From: Porticoccaceae bacterium
Lineage (GTDB): Bacteria > Pseudomonadota > Gammaproteobacteria > Pseudomonadales > Porticoccaceae
Length of the DNA: 10,403 nucleotides
NCBI GenBank assembly: GCA_023255165.1
Contig: JALRJD010000012.1
Span: 1 to 10,403 of the forward strand
Direction: 5' to 3'
The notes below the pieces were generated by a model. It saw nothing but the letters and a program-made list of their open reading frames with translations. It ran no database searches and had not been told where the DNA came from. Below, one piece after another: positions 1 to 6,224 of the stretch. The position numbers and the translations under genes were made by a program. Position 1 is the stretch's first letter; each line of letters starts with the position of its first letter.

Positions 1-743
1 AAGCGTTTAGCCTTTAGCTGAAACTCTATCTCCAGTTTGTCTTCAACTTTAAGCAGGCCGTTAAACAGTGAAAACGGCTCAATGCCGAAGTCGCTCTGCA
101 GCAGCGAAAAGTGGCCAACCAGAGTCAGGGCGCGCGGCTGCCGTTCAATCTCAACATGAATTCGCTGTTTGCGACTGATGCCGTGCAGGTTAATTGTTAC
201 CTCAATGGGCTCACTTTTCAGAGCATCTGCACAGTCGGAGCTGCCAAGTTGCACAAAGGGAAAGTTGGCGGCATCGAGGCTGAGCAACATATTGTTTTTG
301 GTGCCTTCGATATCCCTGGCCGAGGGGCTGGTTTTCAGGTTGGCGTTGGCCCGCATTGTCGGCTCGTCAACAATTAAGCTATTGAGCGGGGCATAAAAAT
401 CGGCCCTGCAATTGCGGTGCAATTCATCGAGCAGAATAAATCCCTGAGTGTCGCGGCTGGCCACTATATGGTCGTGGCCAAGTGCTGCCATCAATCCGCC
501 GCGGGAAACCTTGATGCGAATTTCCGAGGTGCTGCTGTCGACTTGGTAGAGTTGATTTGGACGCGCTGCGGCCTGATTAGGAGCCTCAGCCTGATAAGGA
601 GCCTCAGCCCGATATATAGCCACCGGAAAATCGGCTGGTTGCAATTGTTCAATCTGACCAGGCTGCTGAATGGTGCACGATGCTAAAAGAATGCCAATGA
701 GTAGTGCCAGAAAAAGTCGCGGGATACTTTGCGCTATGGCCAT
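1..743 (-). CDS. YceI-family lipoprotein (partial, 3' end beyond the window)
   Basis: Read on the minus strand from an ATG at 743, this frame stays open to the left edge, giving 247 codons without a stop. The N-terminus is a lipoprotein signal: a hydrophobic run at residues 10-21 and a lipobox Leu20-Ala21-Ser22-Cys23. Residue 24 is Thr, not Asp, which by the usual rule favours the outer membrane. A low-complexity linker rich in Ala, Gln and Pro (about 24-65) contains a hexapeptide duplication. The rest looks like a YceI domain: the family-typical LGHDH motif at 88-92, then a strand with LHGISR (187-191), and HFSLLQSDFGIEPFS near 211-225. YceI proteins are periplasmic lipocalin-like barrels that bind isoprenoid-type amphiphiles; the ligand here is unknown. 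Its ATG lies six bases after the stop of the upstream YceI gene, so the two are probably cotranscribed and perhaps translationally coupled. No strong ribosome binding site is visible. Family call is firm, function is not. Confidence 0.85.
   Translation of the reverse strand, partial: MAIAQSIPRLFLALLIGILLASCTIQQPGQIEQLQPADFPVAIYRAEAPYQAEAPNQAAARPNQLYQVDSSTSEIRIKVSRGGLMAALGHDHIVASRDTQGFILLDELHRNCRADFYAPLNSLIVDEPTMRANANLKTSPSARDIEGTKNNMLLSLDAANFPFVQLGSSDCADALKSEPIEVTINLHGISRKQRIHVEIERQPRALTLVGHFSLLQSDFGIEPFSLFNGLLKVEDKLEIEFQLKAKR
573..608. repeat. 18-base tandem duplication inside the YceI lipoprotein gene
   Basis: Two adjacent 18-base copies (573-590 and 591-608) differ at one position (578 versus 596). 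They encode the paired hexapeptides AEAPYQ and AEAPNQ in the linker between the lipid anchor and the YceI domain. The length is a multiple of three, so the frame is kept. It looks like a recent slippage duplication in a spacer where length is loosely constrained. Confidence 0.8.
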
Positions 744-749
744 CAGGGT

Positions 750-1406
750 TTATTCCGCAGCATCAGATTGCAGCCGCACATCAAAGCTGACTCTAACGTC
801 GATCCCGATCTGATCGCTGCTCGACCACTGGCCGCTGCCAATCGCAAAGTCTGTGCGTGGGATCACCAGCTCGCCGGTTATATGGCCGTCGGGCTGCCAA
901 CTGAAGGGCACGGCGATCGTTCTGGATATACCTTTTAATTGCAGGGTTCCGGAGGCGAGAAATTGATTATCGGTATCATTTATGCTGGCAATCGAGTTAC
1001 TCACAAAACGCGCTTCGGCAAAGTGCTTTGAGTCAAACCAGTCAGCGGCGGCGATTTCGCTATTGAGTTCGCTATCGCCCATCTCCGCGCTGCGGATATC
1101 CACGCTGACCAGCAGTGTGTCACCCGGCTTGTAGCGCACGAAGAATTTCCTGAACTCGCCTTTGATCGGTACTGACTGAAAACCAACCCAATAGTTGAGT
1201 TGACTAAGCGCTGCAATGGATCGCCACTCTTTTTGCATGTCGGTCTTGCCGGCATCGGTCGCAACAGAGTGGGGCGTATAGAGAACCGCGAGCAGGGAGA
1301 GCAGAAGCGGGTAAAGCAAAGCGCGAAAAACAGGGTAACGCGACGTGGGCAGGGCGCTGCCGGGTATGGCACAAGATTTTAAACTCGCCGTCAGCGCCCG
1401 CCTCAT
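750..1406 (-). CDS. yceI: YceI-family periplasmic protein
   Basis: A 218-residue protein if begun at the ATG at 1406, one base after the stop of the b561 gene. The frame is open further upstream (to an ATG at 1493), but that extension lies inside the b561 gene and would put extra residues ahead of the signal peptide. From 1406 the n-region is still long (about 28 residues), followed by a hydrophobic core FRALLYPLLLSLLAVL and a plausible signal peptidase I site after HSVA. No in-frame ATG or GTG gives a shorter leader. The mature part has the YceI fold signature: strands with NYWVGFQSVPIKGEF, a DWFDSKHFAEARF segment, GTLQLKGISRTIAVPF, and a C-terminal RTDFAIGSGQW motif. YceI proteins are secreted lipocalin-like binders of amphiphiles such as isoprenoid quinones, often encoded next to b561 cytochromes, as in E. 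coli yceJI. The family is secure, the exact start less so. Confidence 0.88.
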   Translation of the reverse strand: MRRALTASLKSCAIPGSALPTSRYPVFRALLYPLLLSLLAVLYTPHSVATDAGKTDMQKEWRSIAALSQLNYWVGFQSVPIKGEFRKFFVRYKPGDTLLVSVDIRSAEMGDSELNSEIAAADWFDSKHFAEARFVSNSIASINDTDNQFLASGTLQLKGISRTIAVPFSWQPDGHITGELVIPRTDFAIGSGQWSSSDQIGIDVRVSFDVRLQSDAAE

Positions 1407-1407
1407 A

Positions 1408-1956
1408 TTAAAACCACATGCGTCTGAGAACCGTGTCGCGCAACTTGAAGTGATGATAGAGCGCGGCGGCAATATGAGTGACCAACACCACAATCAGAAT
1501 ATCCACTGCGACATGGTGTGCCTCTTTGGCCATCACTTTGATCGCGTCATCCGGGGCCACCAGCGCGGGCAGTTCAAATAGCCCGAACAGGCTGACCGGG
1601 CGATTGGCGGCAGAGGACATTATCCAGCCACTCAGCGGCAGAACCAGCATTAATCCATAGAGCACCGTATGCGCCAGATTGGCCAGACGTCGCTGCACAG
1701 CACTGGCGTCGGGAAGCGCGGGCACAGTTCCGGCCATGCGCCACAGCAGGCGCAGGATCGCCAGCATCAGAATCACAATGCCCACCGATTTGTGCCAGCC
1801 AAACAGCTCGAGTTTGAGTGGCGAGTTCTCCATCTCTTCCGCATAGATGCCAAGCGGAATCTGAATCAAAATCAATAGCGCGATCAGCCAGTGCAGTGAT
1901 TTGCTCGGCCATCCCCATTGCTGCTCTGTGTTTTTTATGGTGCTCTGTGAAGTCAT
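1408..1956 (-). CDS. yceJ: Cytochrome b561 (YceJ/CybB type)
   Basis: A 182-residue four-helix membrane protein of the bacterial cytochrome b561 family, which carries electrons between quinone and a partner through two b hemes. Predicted helices lie near residues 21-38, 55-72, 96-113 and 147-168. Candidate heme-ligand histidines sit at helix ends: His22 in SLHWL, His55 in GWHKS, His96 in LAHTVLY, and His161 in the fourth helix, with further histidines at 147, 148, 168 and 169. Length is close to that of E. coli YceJ (about 188). It is the first gene of a minus-strand operon with two YceI genes; the next ATG follows the stop after one base. The redox partner and physiological role are not shown by the sequence. 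The ATG at 1956 has a G-rich stretch a few bases upstream that may serve as the ribosome binding site. Confidence 0.9.
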   Translation of the reverse strand: MTSQSTIKNTEQQWGWPSKSLHWLIALLILIQIPLGIYAEEMENSPLKLELFGWHKSVGIVILMLAILRLLWRMAGTVPALPDASAVQRRLANLAHTVLYGLMLVLPLSGWIMSSAANRPVSLFGLFELPALVAPDDAIKVMAKEAHHVAVDILIVVLVTHIAAALYHHFKLRDTVLRRMWF

Positions 1957-2004
1957 AAAAGGCCCCTGTCCCTTGGTGATGTGATTGTCGGGTGAAACTA
2001 GCGG

Positions 2005-2025
2005 GGATTATTGCGCCAATAATCC
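2005..2025. promoter_or_regulatory. Perfect 9-3-9 inverted repeat, candidate operator
   Basis: GGATTATTG, a three-base centre CGC, then CAATAATCC, a perfect 9-base dyad. It sits inside the divergent promoter region, directly downstream of the minus-strand TTGACG and about 36 bases upstream of the plus-strand extended -10 candidate. This is the size and symmetry expected for a dimeric repressor or activator site. It has no T tract, so it is not an intrinsic terminator. The binding protein is unknown and no regulator gene is adjacent. Confidence 0.5.
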
Positions 2026-2060
2026 GTCAAGTAAAACAATCCATAGCTGCGCCACCAATC

Positions 2061-2069
2061 TGCTACCAT
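2061..2069 (+). promoter_or_regulatory. Extended -10 candidate for rlmD
   Basis: TGC followed by TACCAT matches a sigma-70 extended -10 element, 37 bases before the rlmD start codon. No good -35 hexamer is seen at 16-18 bases upstream, which extended -10 promoters can tolerate. Assignment is by pattern only. Confidence 0.35.
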
Positions 2070-2106
2070 AGGCGCCTTTCAACAGACCCCCAAAAAAGAT
2101 GTCGGT

Positions 2107-3420
2107 ATGGCCAACCAGACTCCCCTGATCTGCGAGATTGTCGATCTGATTCATGACGGGCGCGGCGTCGGCCGCCCCGATGGCAAAGCCTGCTTTATCG
2201 ATGGCGCACTGCCCGGCGAAACCGTCGAGTTTCGCCGTCACAATCAAAAGCGCAACTACGATGAAGGCCATCTGGTCAGCGTGATCTCGCCGTCCGCCAG
2301 TCGCATCGAGCCCCTGTGCAACTATTTTCCCCGCTGCGGTGGCTGTACTTTGCAGCACCTCGAGCACGACTCGCAGATCGCCTTTAAGCAGCAACAGCTG
2401 CTCGACAGCTTGCAGCGCGCAGGTGTGCAGCCCGAGATTGTGCTGCCGGCATTGAGCGCGCCGCAGTGGGGTTATCGCCGTCGCGCGCGGCTTGCGGTGC
2501 AGCGCACCAAAGACAATCAGATTATGGTTGGCTTTCGCAATGCCGGCAGTCGTCGCATTGAGCCGATCACCCATTGTGATGTGTTGGCTCAACCGCTGGC
2601 GGCCATTGTTGCCCGGTTGCCCGAGTGGCTGGCCAGTTTTCCACCCGGCATCCGCCTGTTTGAGGTTGAGCTGCTAAGTGCGGATAACGCCGATGCGATT
2701 GCCATTGAAGCCAGTCGCGCGCCATCGAGCGCGGAGCTGCAGGCCATGCTGGCGGCAATGAACTTTAGCGATGCCCAGCTGTGGTGGAAGGCTGATAAAC
2801 AGACTGCCTTTAGCCGCCTCGATGGTGGCACGGAACCCTTGATCAGCGCGCTGACCGACAAGATTCAGCTGCGGATCGAGCCGGGTCAGTTTGTTCAGGT
2901 CAATGCCCAGATTAATCGCCAGATGGTTGATCAGGTGTTGTCACTGATCCGCAAGCCCGACTCAGCTATGCGTGACTCAGACAGACTCGGTGTGGCGGTG
3001 GATCTGTTTTGCGGCGCGGGCAATTTTTCACTGCCGCTGGCGGCGCACTTCGATCGGGTGATCGGCATTGAAGGGCTCGCCGATCTGGTGGCAAAAGCCG
3101 AGGGCAACGCGCGGGACAACCAAATCACCAATACCGAGTTTATGGTCTCGGACCTCAATAATTGGTCGGGGATGCGCAAGCTCAAAGGCGATATTGATCT
3201 GGTATTGCTCGACCCGCCGAGAAACGGTGCGGCCGGGGTGATGCCCTGGATCGCCAAGAGCAAGGCAAAGCAGGTGATTTATATTTCCTGCCACCCGTCT
3301 ACTATGGTGCGGGACATTAAATTGCTCACCGATGCAGGCTACAAAATGACCGCGGCGGGGGTGATGGACATGTTCCCGCACACTGCGCATGTCGAGGCGC
3401 TGGCGCTGTTGGAAAAATGA
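2107..3420 (+). CDS. rlmD: 23S rRNA (uracil-5-)-methyltransferase RlmD
   Basis: A 437-residue enzyme of the RumA/TrmA family that methylates a uracil at C5 in 23S rRNA (U1939 in E. coli) using S-adenosylmethionine. An N-terminal TRAM domain (about 5-62) is followed by the iron-sulfur cysteines Cys71, Cys77 and Cys80 (CNYFPRCGGC) and Cys157 (HCDVL). The Rossmann domain starts with DLFCGAGNFSL (299-309), then DPPRNG (369-374), the catalytic Cys395 in ISCHPSTMVRD, and Glu430 in DMFPHTAHVEAL as the general base. Length fits E. coli RlmD (433). Most relatives read SCNPAT at the catalytic site; here it is SCHPST. An ATG at 2099 is out of frame, so 2107 is the start; the ribosome binding site is weak. 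The four cysteines argue for RlmD over TrmA, which lacks the cluster; RlmC is the closest alternative. Confidence 0.93.
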   Translation: MANQTPLICEIVDLIHDGRGVGRPDGKACFIDGALPGETVEFRRHNQKRNYDEGHLVSVISPSASRIEPLCNYFPRCGGCTLQHLEHDSQIAFKQQQLLDSLQRAGVQPEIVLPALSAPQWGYRRRARLAVQRTKDNQIMVGFRNAGSRRIEPITHCDVLAQPLAAIVARLPEWLASFPPGIRLFEVELLSADNADAIAIEASRAPSSAELQAMLAAMNFSDAQLWWKADKQTAFSRLDGGTEPLISALTDKIQLRIEPGQFVQVNAQINRQMVDQVLSLIRKPDSAMRDSDRLGVAVDLFCGAGNFSLPLAAHFDRVIGIEGLADLVAKAEGNARDNQITNTEFMVSDLNNWSGMRKLKGDIDLVLLDPPRNGAAGVMPWIAKSKAKQVIYISCHPSTMVRDIKLLTDAGYKMTAAGVMDMFPHTAHVEALALLEK

Positions 3421-3464
3421 TGCCGGTTGGTCGATTTTGACTGTCGGGCGAATGTTGTTTCGGG

Positions 3465-3470
3465 TACACT
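3465..3470 (+). promoter_or_regulatory. Possible -10 element upstream of glyA
   Basis: TACACT resembles a sigma-70 -10 hexamer, about 85 bases before the glyA start. A TTGACT at 3437-3442 looks like a -35, but the 22-base spacing is too long for a standard promoter, so the pair is doubtful. The 134-base gap between rlmD and glyA shows no terminator and no recognisable glycine riboswitch. Confidence 0.22.
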
Positions 3471-3554
3471 TTCGCCTTTTCCGCCGCTCGACACTAATTG
3501 CTACACCCCGCAAATTTTTAACCAGAAATCTACAGTTATGGGAATGCGCTAACC

Positions 3555-4814
3555 ATGTTTGATAAAAACCAGACCATTGAGAATTTTGACGCCGAAGTAT
3601 GGCAGGCCATGCAGCAGGAAGATCAGCGTCAGGAGCAGCATATTGAGCTGATTGCGTCCGAAAACTACACCAGCCCGGCAGTGATGGCGGCGCAGGGTAG
3701 CAAGATGACCAATAAATATGCCGAGGGTTATCCCGGCAAGCGCTACTACGGCGGTTGTGAATACGTTGATATAACAGAGGAACTGGCGATCGAGCGCCTG
3801 AAGAGCCTCTACGGCGCCAAGTTTGCCAATGTGCAGCCGCACTCCGGTTCGCAGGCCAACAGTGCAGTATTTCTGGCGTTGATCAAAGGTGGCGATACCA
3901 TTCTGGGTATGAGCCTGGCCGACGGTGGCCACCTGACCCACGGCGCCAAGCCCAACTTCTCCGGGCGTCTCTACAATGCGGTTCAGTACGGCCTCAATCC
4001 GGAAACCGGTTTGATCGATTACGATCAGGTTGAAGCACTGGCCATTGAGCACAAGCCAGCGATGATTATTGCCGGATTCTCCGCTTACTCCGGCATTATG
4101 GACTGGGCGCGCTTCCGTGAAATCGCCGACAAAGTGGGCGCCTACCTGATGGTGGATATGGCTCACGTCTCCGGTCTGATTGCCGCCGGTCTCTACCCCA
4201 ACCCGGTTCCCCATGCCCATGTTGTCACCTCGACTACGCACAAAACCCTGCGTGGCCCACGGGGCGGAATTATTATCACCAACGACGAAGAGGTGGCGAA
4301 AAAATGCAACTCCGCGGTCTTCCCCGGTGGTCAGGGTGGCCCGCTGTGTCATGTGATTGCCGCCAAAGCGATTGCTTTTAAGGAAGCCGCCAGCCCCGAG
4401 TTTGTCGAGTATCAAAAGCAGGTGATTGCCAACGCCAAGGCGATGGCCGCCACCTTTATGGAGCGCGGGTTTGATATTGTCTCCAACGGCACGGAAAACC
4501 ACCTGATGCTGGTCAGCCTGATTGGCAAAGAGTACACCGGCACCGACGCTGATCGCGCCATGGGCGATGCCTTTATTACGGTAAACAAAAATGCTGTGCC
4601 CAACGACCCGCGCTCACCTTTTGTGACCTCCGGTCTGCGAGTCGGTACCCCGGCGATCACCACCCGCGGCTTTGGTCTCGACGAGACAGTGCAGCTGACT
4701 CACTGGATGTGCGATATTCTCGATAGCCTGGAGAACGGCACCTCGGAGCAGGTTATTCCACAGGTTAAGGCCAAGGTGCTGGATATCTGTTCACGCTTCC
4801 CGGTTTACGGTTAA
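3555..4814 (+). CDS. glyA: Serine hydroxymethyltransferase
   Basis: A 419-residue PLP enzyme that interconverts serine and glycine with tetrahydrofolate, making glycine and 5,10-methylene-THF for purine, thymidylate and methionine synthesis in the cytosol. Length matches bacterial GlyA (about 417). Family motifs are all present: ELIASENYTS (31-40), GYPGKRYYGG (58-67), PHSGSQAN (95-102), VDMAHVSG with the cofactor-contacting Asp201 and His204, and the Schiff-base lysine Lys230 in STTHKTLRGPRGG. The C-terminal TSGLRVGTPA segment is intact. Start ATG at 3555; a GGGA at 3540-3543 is the only ribosome binding site candidate and is rather distant. A four-codon reading frame ends two bases before the start. 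The gene is probably its own unit, since it is closed by an intrinsic terminator. Confidence 0.97.
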   Translation: MFDKNQTIENFDAEVWQAMQQEDQRQEQHIELIASENYTSPAVMAAQGSKMTNKYAEGYPGKRYYGGCEYVDITEELAIERLKSLYGAKFANVQPHSGSQANSAVFLALIKGGDTILGMSLADGGHLTHGAKPNFSGRLYNAVQYGLNPETGLIDYDQVEALAIEHKPAMIIAGFSAYSGIMDWARFREIADKVGAYLMVDMAHVSGLIAAGLYPNPVPHAHVVTSTTHKTLRGPRGGIIITNDEEVAKKCNSAVFPGGQGGPLCHVIAAKAIAFKEAASPEFVEYQKQVIANAKAMAATFMERGFDIVSNGTENHLMLVSLIGKEYTGTDADRAMGDAFITVNKNAVPNDPRSPFVTSGLRVGTPAITTRGFGLDETVQLTHWMCDILDSLENGTSEQVIPQVKAKVLDICSRFPVYG

Positions 4815-4862
4815 GGAGTCGCCATATTAGGTGTCTTTGAGTTGCTCTTTTACCATGTCGAT

Positions 4863-4898
4863 AAAAAGCCCTGTTTACCACAGGGCTTTTTTGTTTTT
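4863..4898 (+). terminator. Intrinsic terminator after glyA
   Basis: GCCCTGT (4868-4874), a five-base loop TTACC, and ACAGGGC (4880-4886) form a perfect stem. An A run before the stem pairs with the following T run (4887-4892), and more T residues follow a single G. It lies about 50 bases after the glyA stop and insulates glyA from the Nudix gene. The A run upstream means it could also work in reverse, but no leftward gene ends here. Confidence 0.92.
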
Positions 4899-4945
4899 AA
4901 CTGACCCACTACTATTCCGGCAATAAAAATAAACGAGACGCCACC

Positions 4946-5692
4946 TTGAGCGAGCATTCAACCGTTACATTACGTTTAGCCTCCACTGTCATGATTTTGC
5001 GTCAGGTCGAAGCCGGCATGGAAGTGCTGCTGTTGCGTCGCAATGCGCAGCTGGCATTTGCTGGTGGTGCCTGGGTTTTCCCCGGTGGTGCGGTTGATCA
5101 GGCTGATGCTGAAGGTGGTGATCAAGGATTTGGCGACGAAGAGTTTTCTGCGCGTACCGCCGCGGTGCGTGAGTGTCAGGAAGAGTGCGGCCTGACCTTG
5201 CAGCCCGAGCAGTTGGTGCACTTTGCGCACTGGACTACACCGGAAGATCAAAAGCGCCGCTTTGCCACCTGGTTTTTTGTTGCAGCAGTGCCTGAGCAGC
5301 AGAGCGAAGTGGTCATCGACGATGGTGAAATTCACCAATTCCAATGGCTGTCGCCGGCACATGCACTGGCGCGTCACCGGGACGGTGAGCTGTCGATGAT
5401 GCCGCCGACCTATATGAGCCTTAAGTTGCTGCAAGGGTTTTCCAGCGCCGCCGAGGCGCTCGAGGGTTTGCGCGACAGTGAGGCATTTAGTGTGACGCCG
5501 CGAGTCGCTCGCGAAGGCGAAACCTTTGTGCTGTTGTACCCGGGTGATGCGGGTTACGAGCTGCGCGATGGCAATCTTTCCGGGCCGCGACATCGCTGTG
5601 TAATCGGCGATCAGGGCACCGACTATATCCACTCCGGGGATGACGTGGGCGTCGCCGCTATGGATAGAGTCGAGAAAGCTTCACAGGCCTGA
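4946..5692 (+). CDS. Nudix hydrolase, NUDT19-like
   Basis: A 248-residue protein starting at TTG 4946. The next in-frame ATG is codon 16 (4991), but the TTG start keeps the first strand of the Nudix fold (TLRLASTVMILRQ) whole, so I prefer it; the ribosome binding site is weak for both. The Nudix helix is present as WVFPGG (43-48) and RECQEECGL (75-83), with a spacer between the glycine and the RE..EE part longer than the standard box, as in NUDT19/RP2-type members. These enzymes cleave nucleoside diphosphates linked to another group with Mg2+; mouse NUDT19 acts on coenzyme A, but the substrate here cannot be told. Also NUDT19-like are FQWLSPAHAL (132-141) and the MMPPTYMSLKLL segment (151-162). 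A C-terminal GETFVLLYPGDAGYEL stretch follows. It lies alone between the glyA terminator and the nrdR promoter candidate. Confidence 0.85.
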   Translation: MSEHSTVTLRLASTVMILRQVEAGMEVLLLRRNAQLAFAGGAWVFPGGAVDQADAEGGDQGFGDEEFSARTAAVRECQEECGLTLQPEQLVHFAHWTTPEDQKRRFATWFFVAAVPEQQSEVVIDDGEIHQFQWLSPAHALARHRDGELSMMPPTYMSLKLLQGFSSAAEALEGLRDSEAFSVTPRVAREGETFVLLYPGDAGYELRDGNLSGPRHRCVIGDQGTDYIHSGDDVGVAAMDRVEKASQA

Positions 5693-5706
5693 TCTTATGC
5701 TAGAAT
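5680..5706 (+). promoter_or_regulatory. Candidate promoter for the nrdR-rib-nusB cluster
   Basis: An extended -10 element, TGC followed by TAGAAT (5698-5706), lies 45 bases before the nrdR start. TTCACA at 5680-5685 matches five of six -35 positions, with a short 15-base spacer. The -35 overlaps the end of the Nudix gene. An AATGCCGC octamer occurs twice just downstream (5704-5711 and 5720-5727), with no assigned role. Assignment is by pattern, but this is the best promoter-like match in the window. Confidence 0.5.
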
Positions 5707-5750
5707 GCCGCTCCCAATTAATGCCGCCTCAATTTTTTGATCTTTAAGCC

Positions 5751-6224
5751 ATGTATTGTCCATTTTGTAATGCCGATGACACCAAAGTAGTCGACTCCCG
5801 TCTGGTCGCCGACGGCGGACAGGTGCGCAGACGTCGCGAGTGTCTGAGCTGCAGTGAGCGCTTCACAACCTATGAAATGGCCGAGCTGGTAATGCCGCGG
5901 GTGATTAAAACCGACGGCACCCGCGAACCCTTTGACGAGCACAAGTTGCGAGCCGGTTTGCAGCGCGCGCTGGAGAAGCGCCCGGTCTCCATTGAGCAGA
6001 TTGAAGTGGCGTTGACCCAGATTAAACATTTTCTCCAGGTGACCGGCGAGCGCGAAGTCTCCTCGCGGGTGATTGGTGAAGAGGTTATGGCCAAGCTGCG
6101 CGAGCTGGATGAGGTTGCCTATGTGCGCTTCGCCTCGGTTTATCGCAGTTTCCAGGATATCAGTGAATTTCAGGACGAACTCAACCGTTTGAAAGAATTC
6201 AAACCCGTCGCGGCAAAAGACTAA
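5751..6224 (+). CDS. nrdR: Transcriptional repressor NrdR
   Basis: A 157-residue regulator that represses ribonucleotide reductase genes when dATP and ATP occupy its nucleotide domain. The N-terminal zinc ribbon is complete: Cys3 and Cys6 (MYCPFC), Cys31 and Cys34 (CLSC). The basic VRRRREC stretch just before the second pair is part of the DNA-binding region. The ATP-cone domain spans about 49-139, beginning PRVIKTDGTREPFDEHKL and including REVSSRVIGEEVMAKLRELD. Length is near the family's usual 150, with a few extra residues at the C-terminus. No NrdR box or nrd gene is seen here, so its targets lie elsewhere. The TAA stop shares its last base with the ribD ATG (TAATG), an arrangement typical of translational coupling. 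Confidence 0.97.
   Translation: MYCPFCNADDTKVVDSRLVADGGQVRRRRECLSCSERFTTYEMAELVMPRVIKTDGTREPFDEHKLRAGLQRALEKRPVSIEQIEVALTQIKHFLQVTGEREVSSRVIGEEVMAKLRELDEVAYVRFASVYRSFQDISEFQDELNRLKEFKPVAAKD

Larger units (their letters stand above)
1957..2106. promoter_or_regulatory. Divergent intergenic region between yceJ and rlmD
   Basis: This 150-base region must hold the promoters for the leftward b561/YceI operon and for rightward rlmD. It contains a perfect inverted repeat (2005-2025), a minus-strand TTGACG that could be a -35 element (2030-2025, with no convincing -10 at standard spacing), and a plus-strand extended -10 candidate (2061-2069). No open reading frame with coding character is visible in it. 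Confidence 0.6.

Noticed and set aside
111..686. Plus-strand open frames of 75-89 residues across the left end
   Set aside because: They are antisense to the YceI lipoprotein gene, which has a lipobox, a recognisable domain and a continuous 247-codon frame.
3421..3554. Glycine riboswitch upstream of glyA
   Set aside because: The gap is 134 bases and shows none of the conserved glycine-aptamer core; only weak promoter-like hexamers are present.
3549..4502. 317-residue open frame antisense to glyA
   Set aside because: It is the shadow of the highly conserved glyA gene in a GC-rich codon context; composition (many His, Gly, Asn) is not that of a real protein family I recognise.
4815..4945. Small gene between glyA and the Nudix gene
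   Set aside because: No frame with a start, ribosome binding site and reasonable length; the stretch is explained by the glyA terminator and a short leader.
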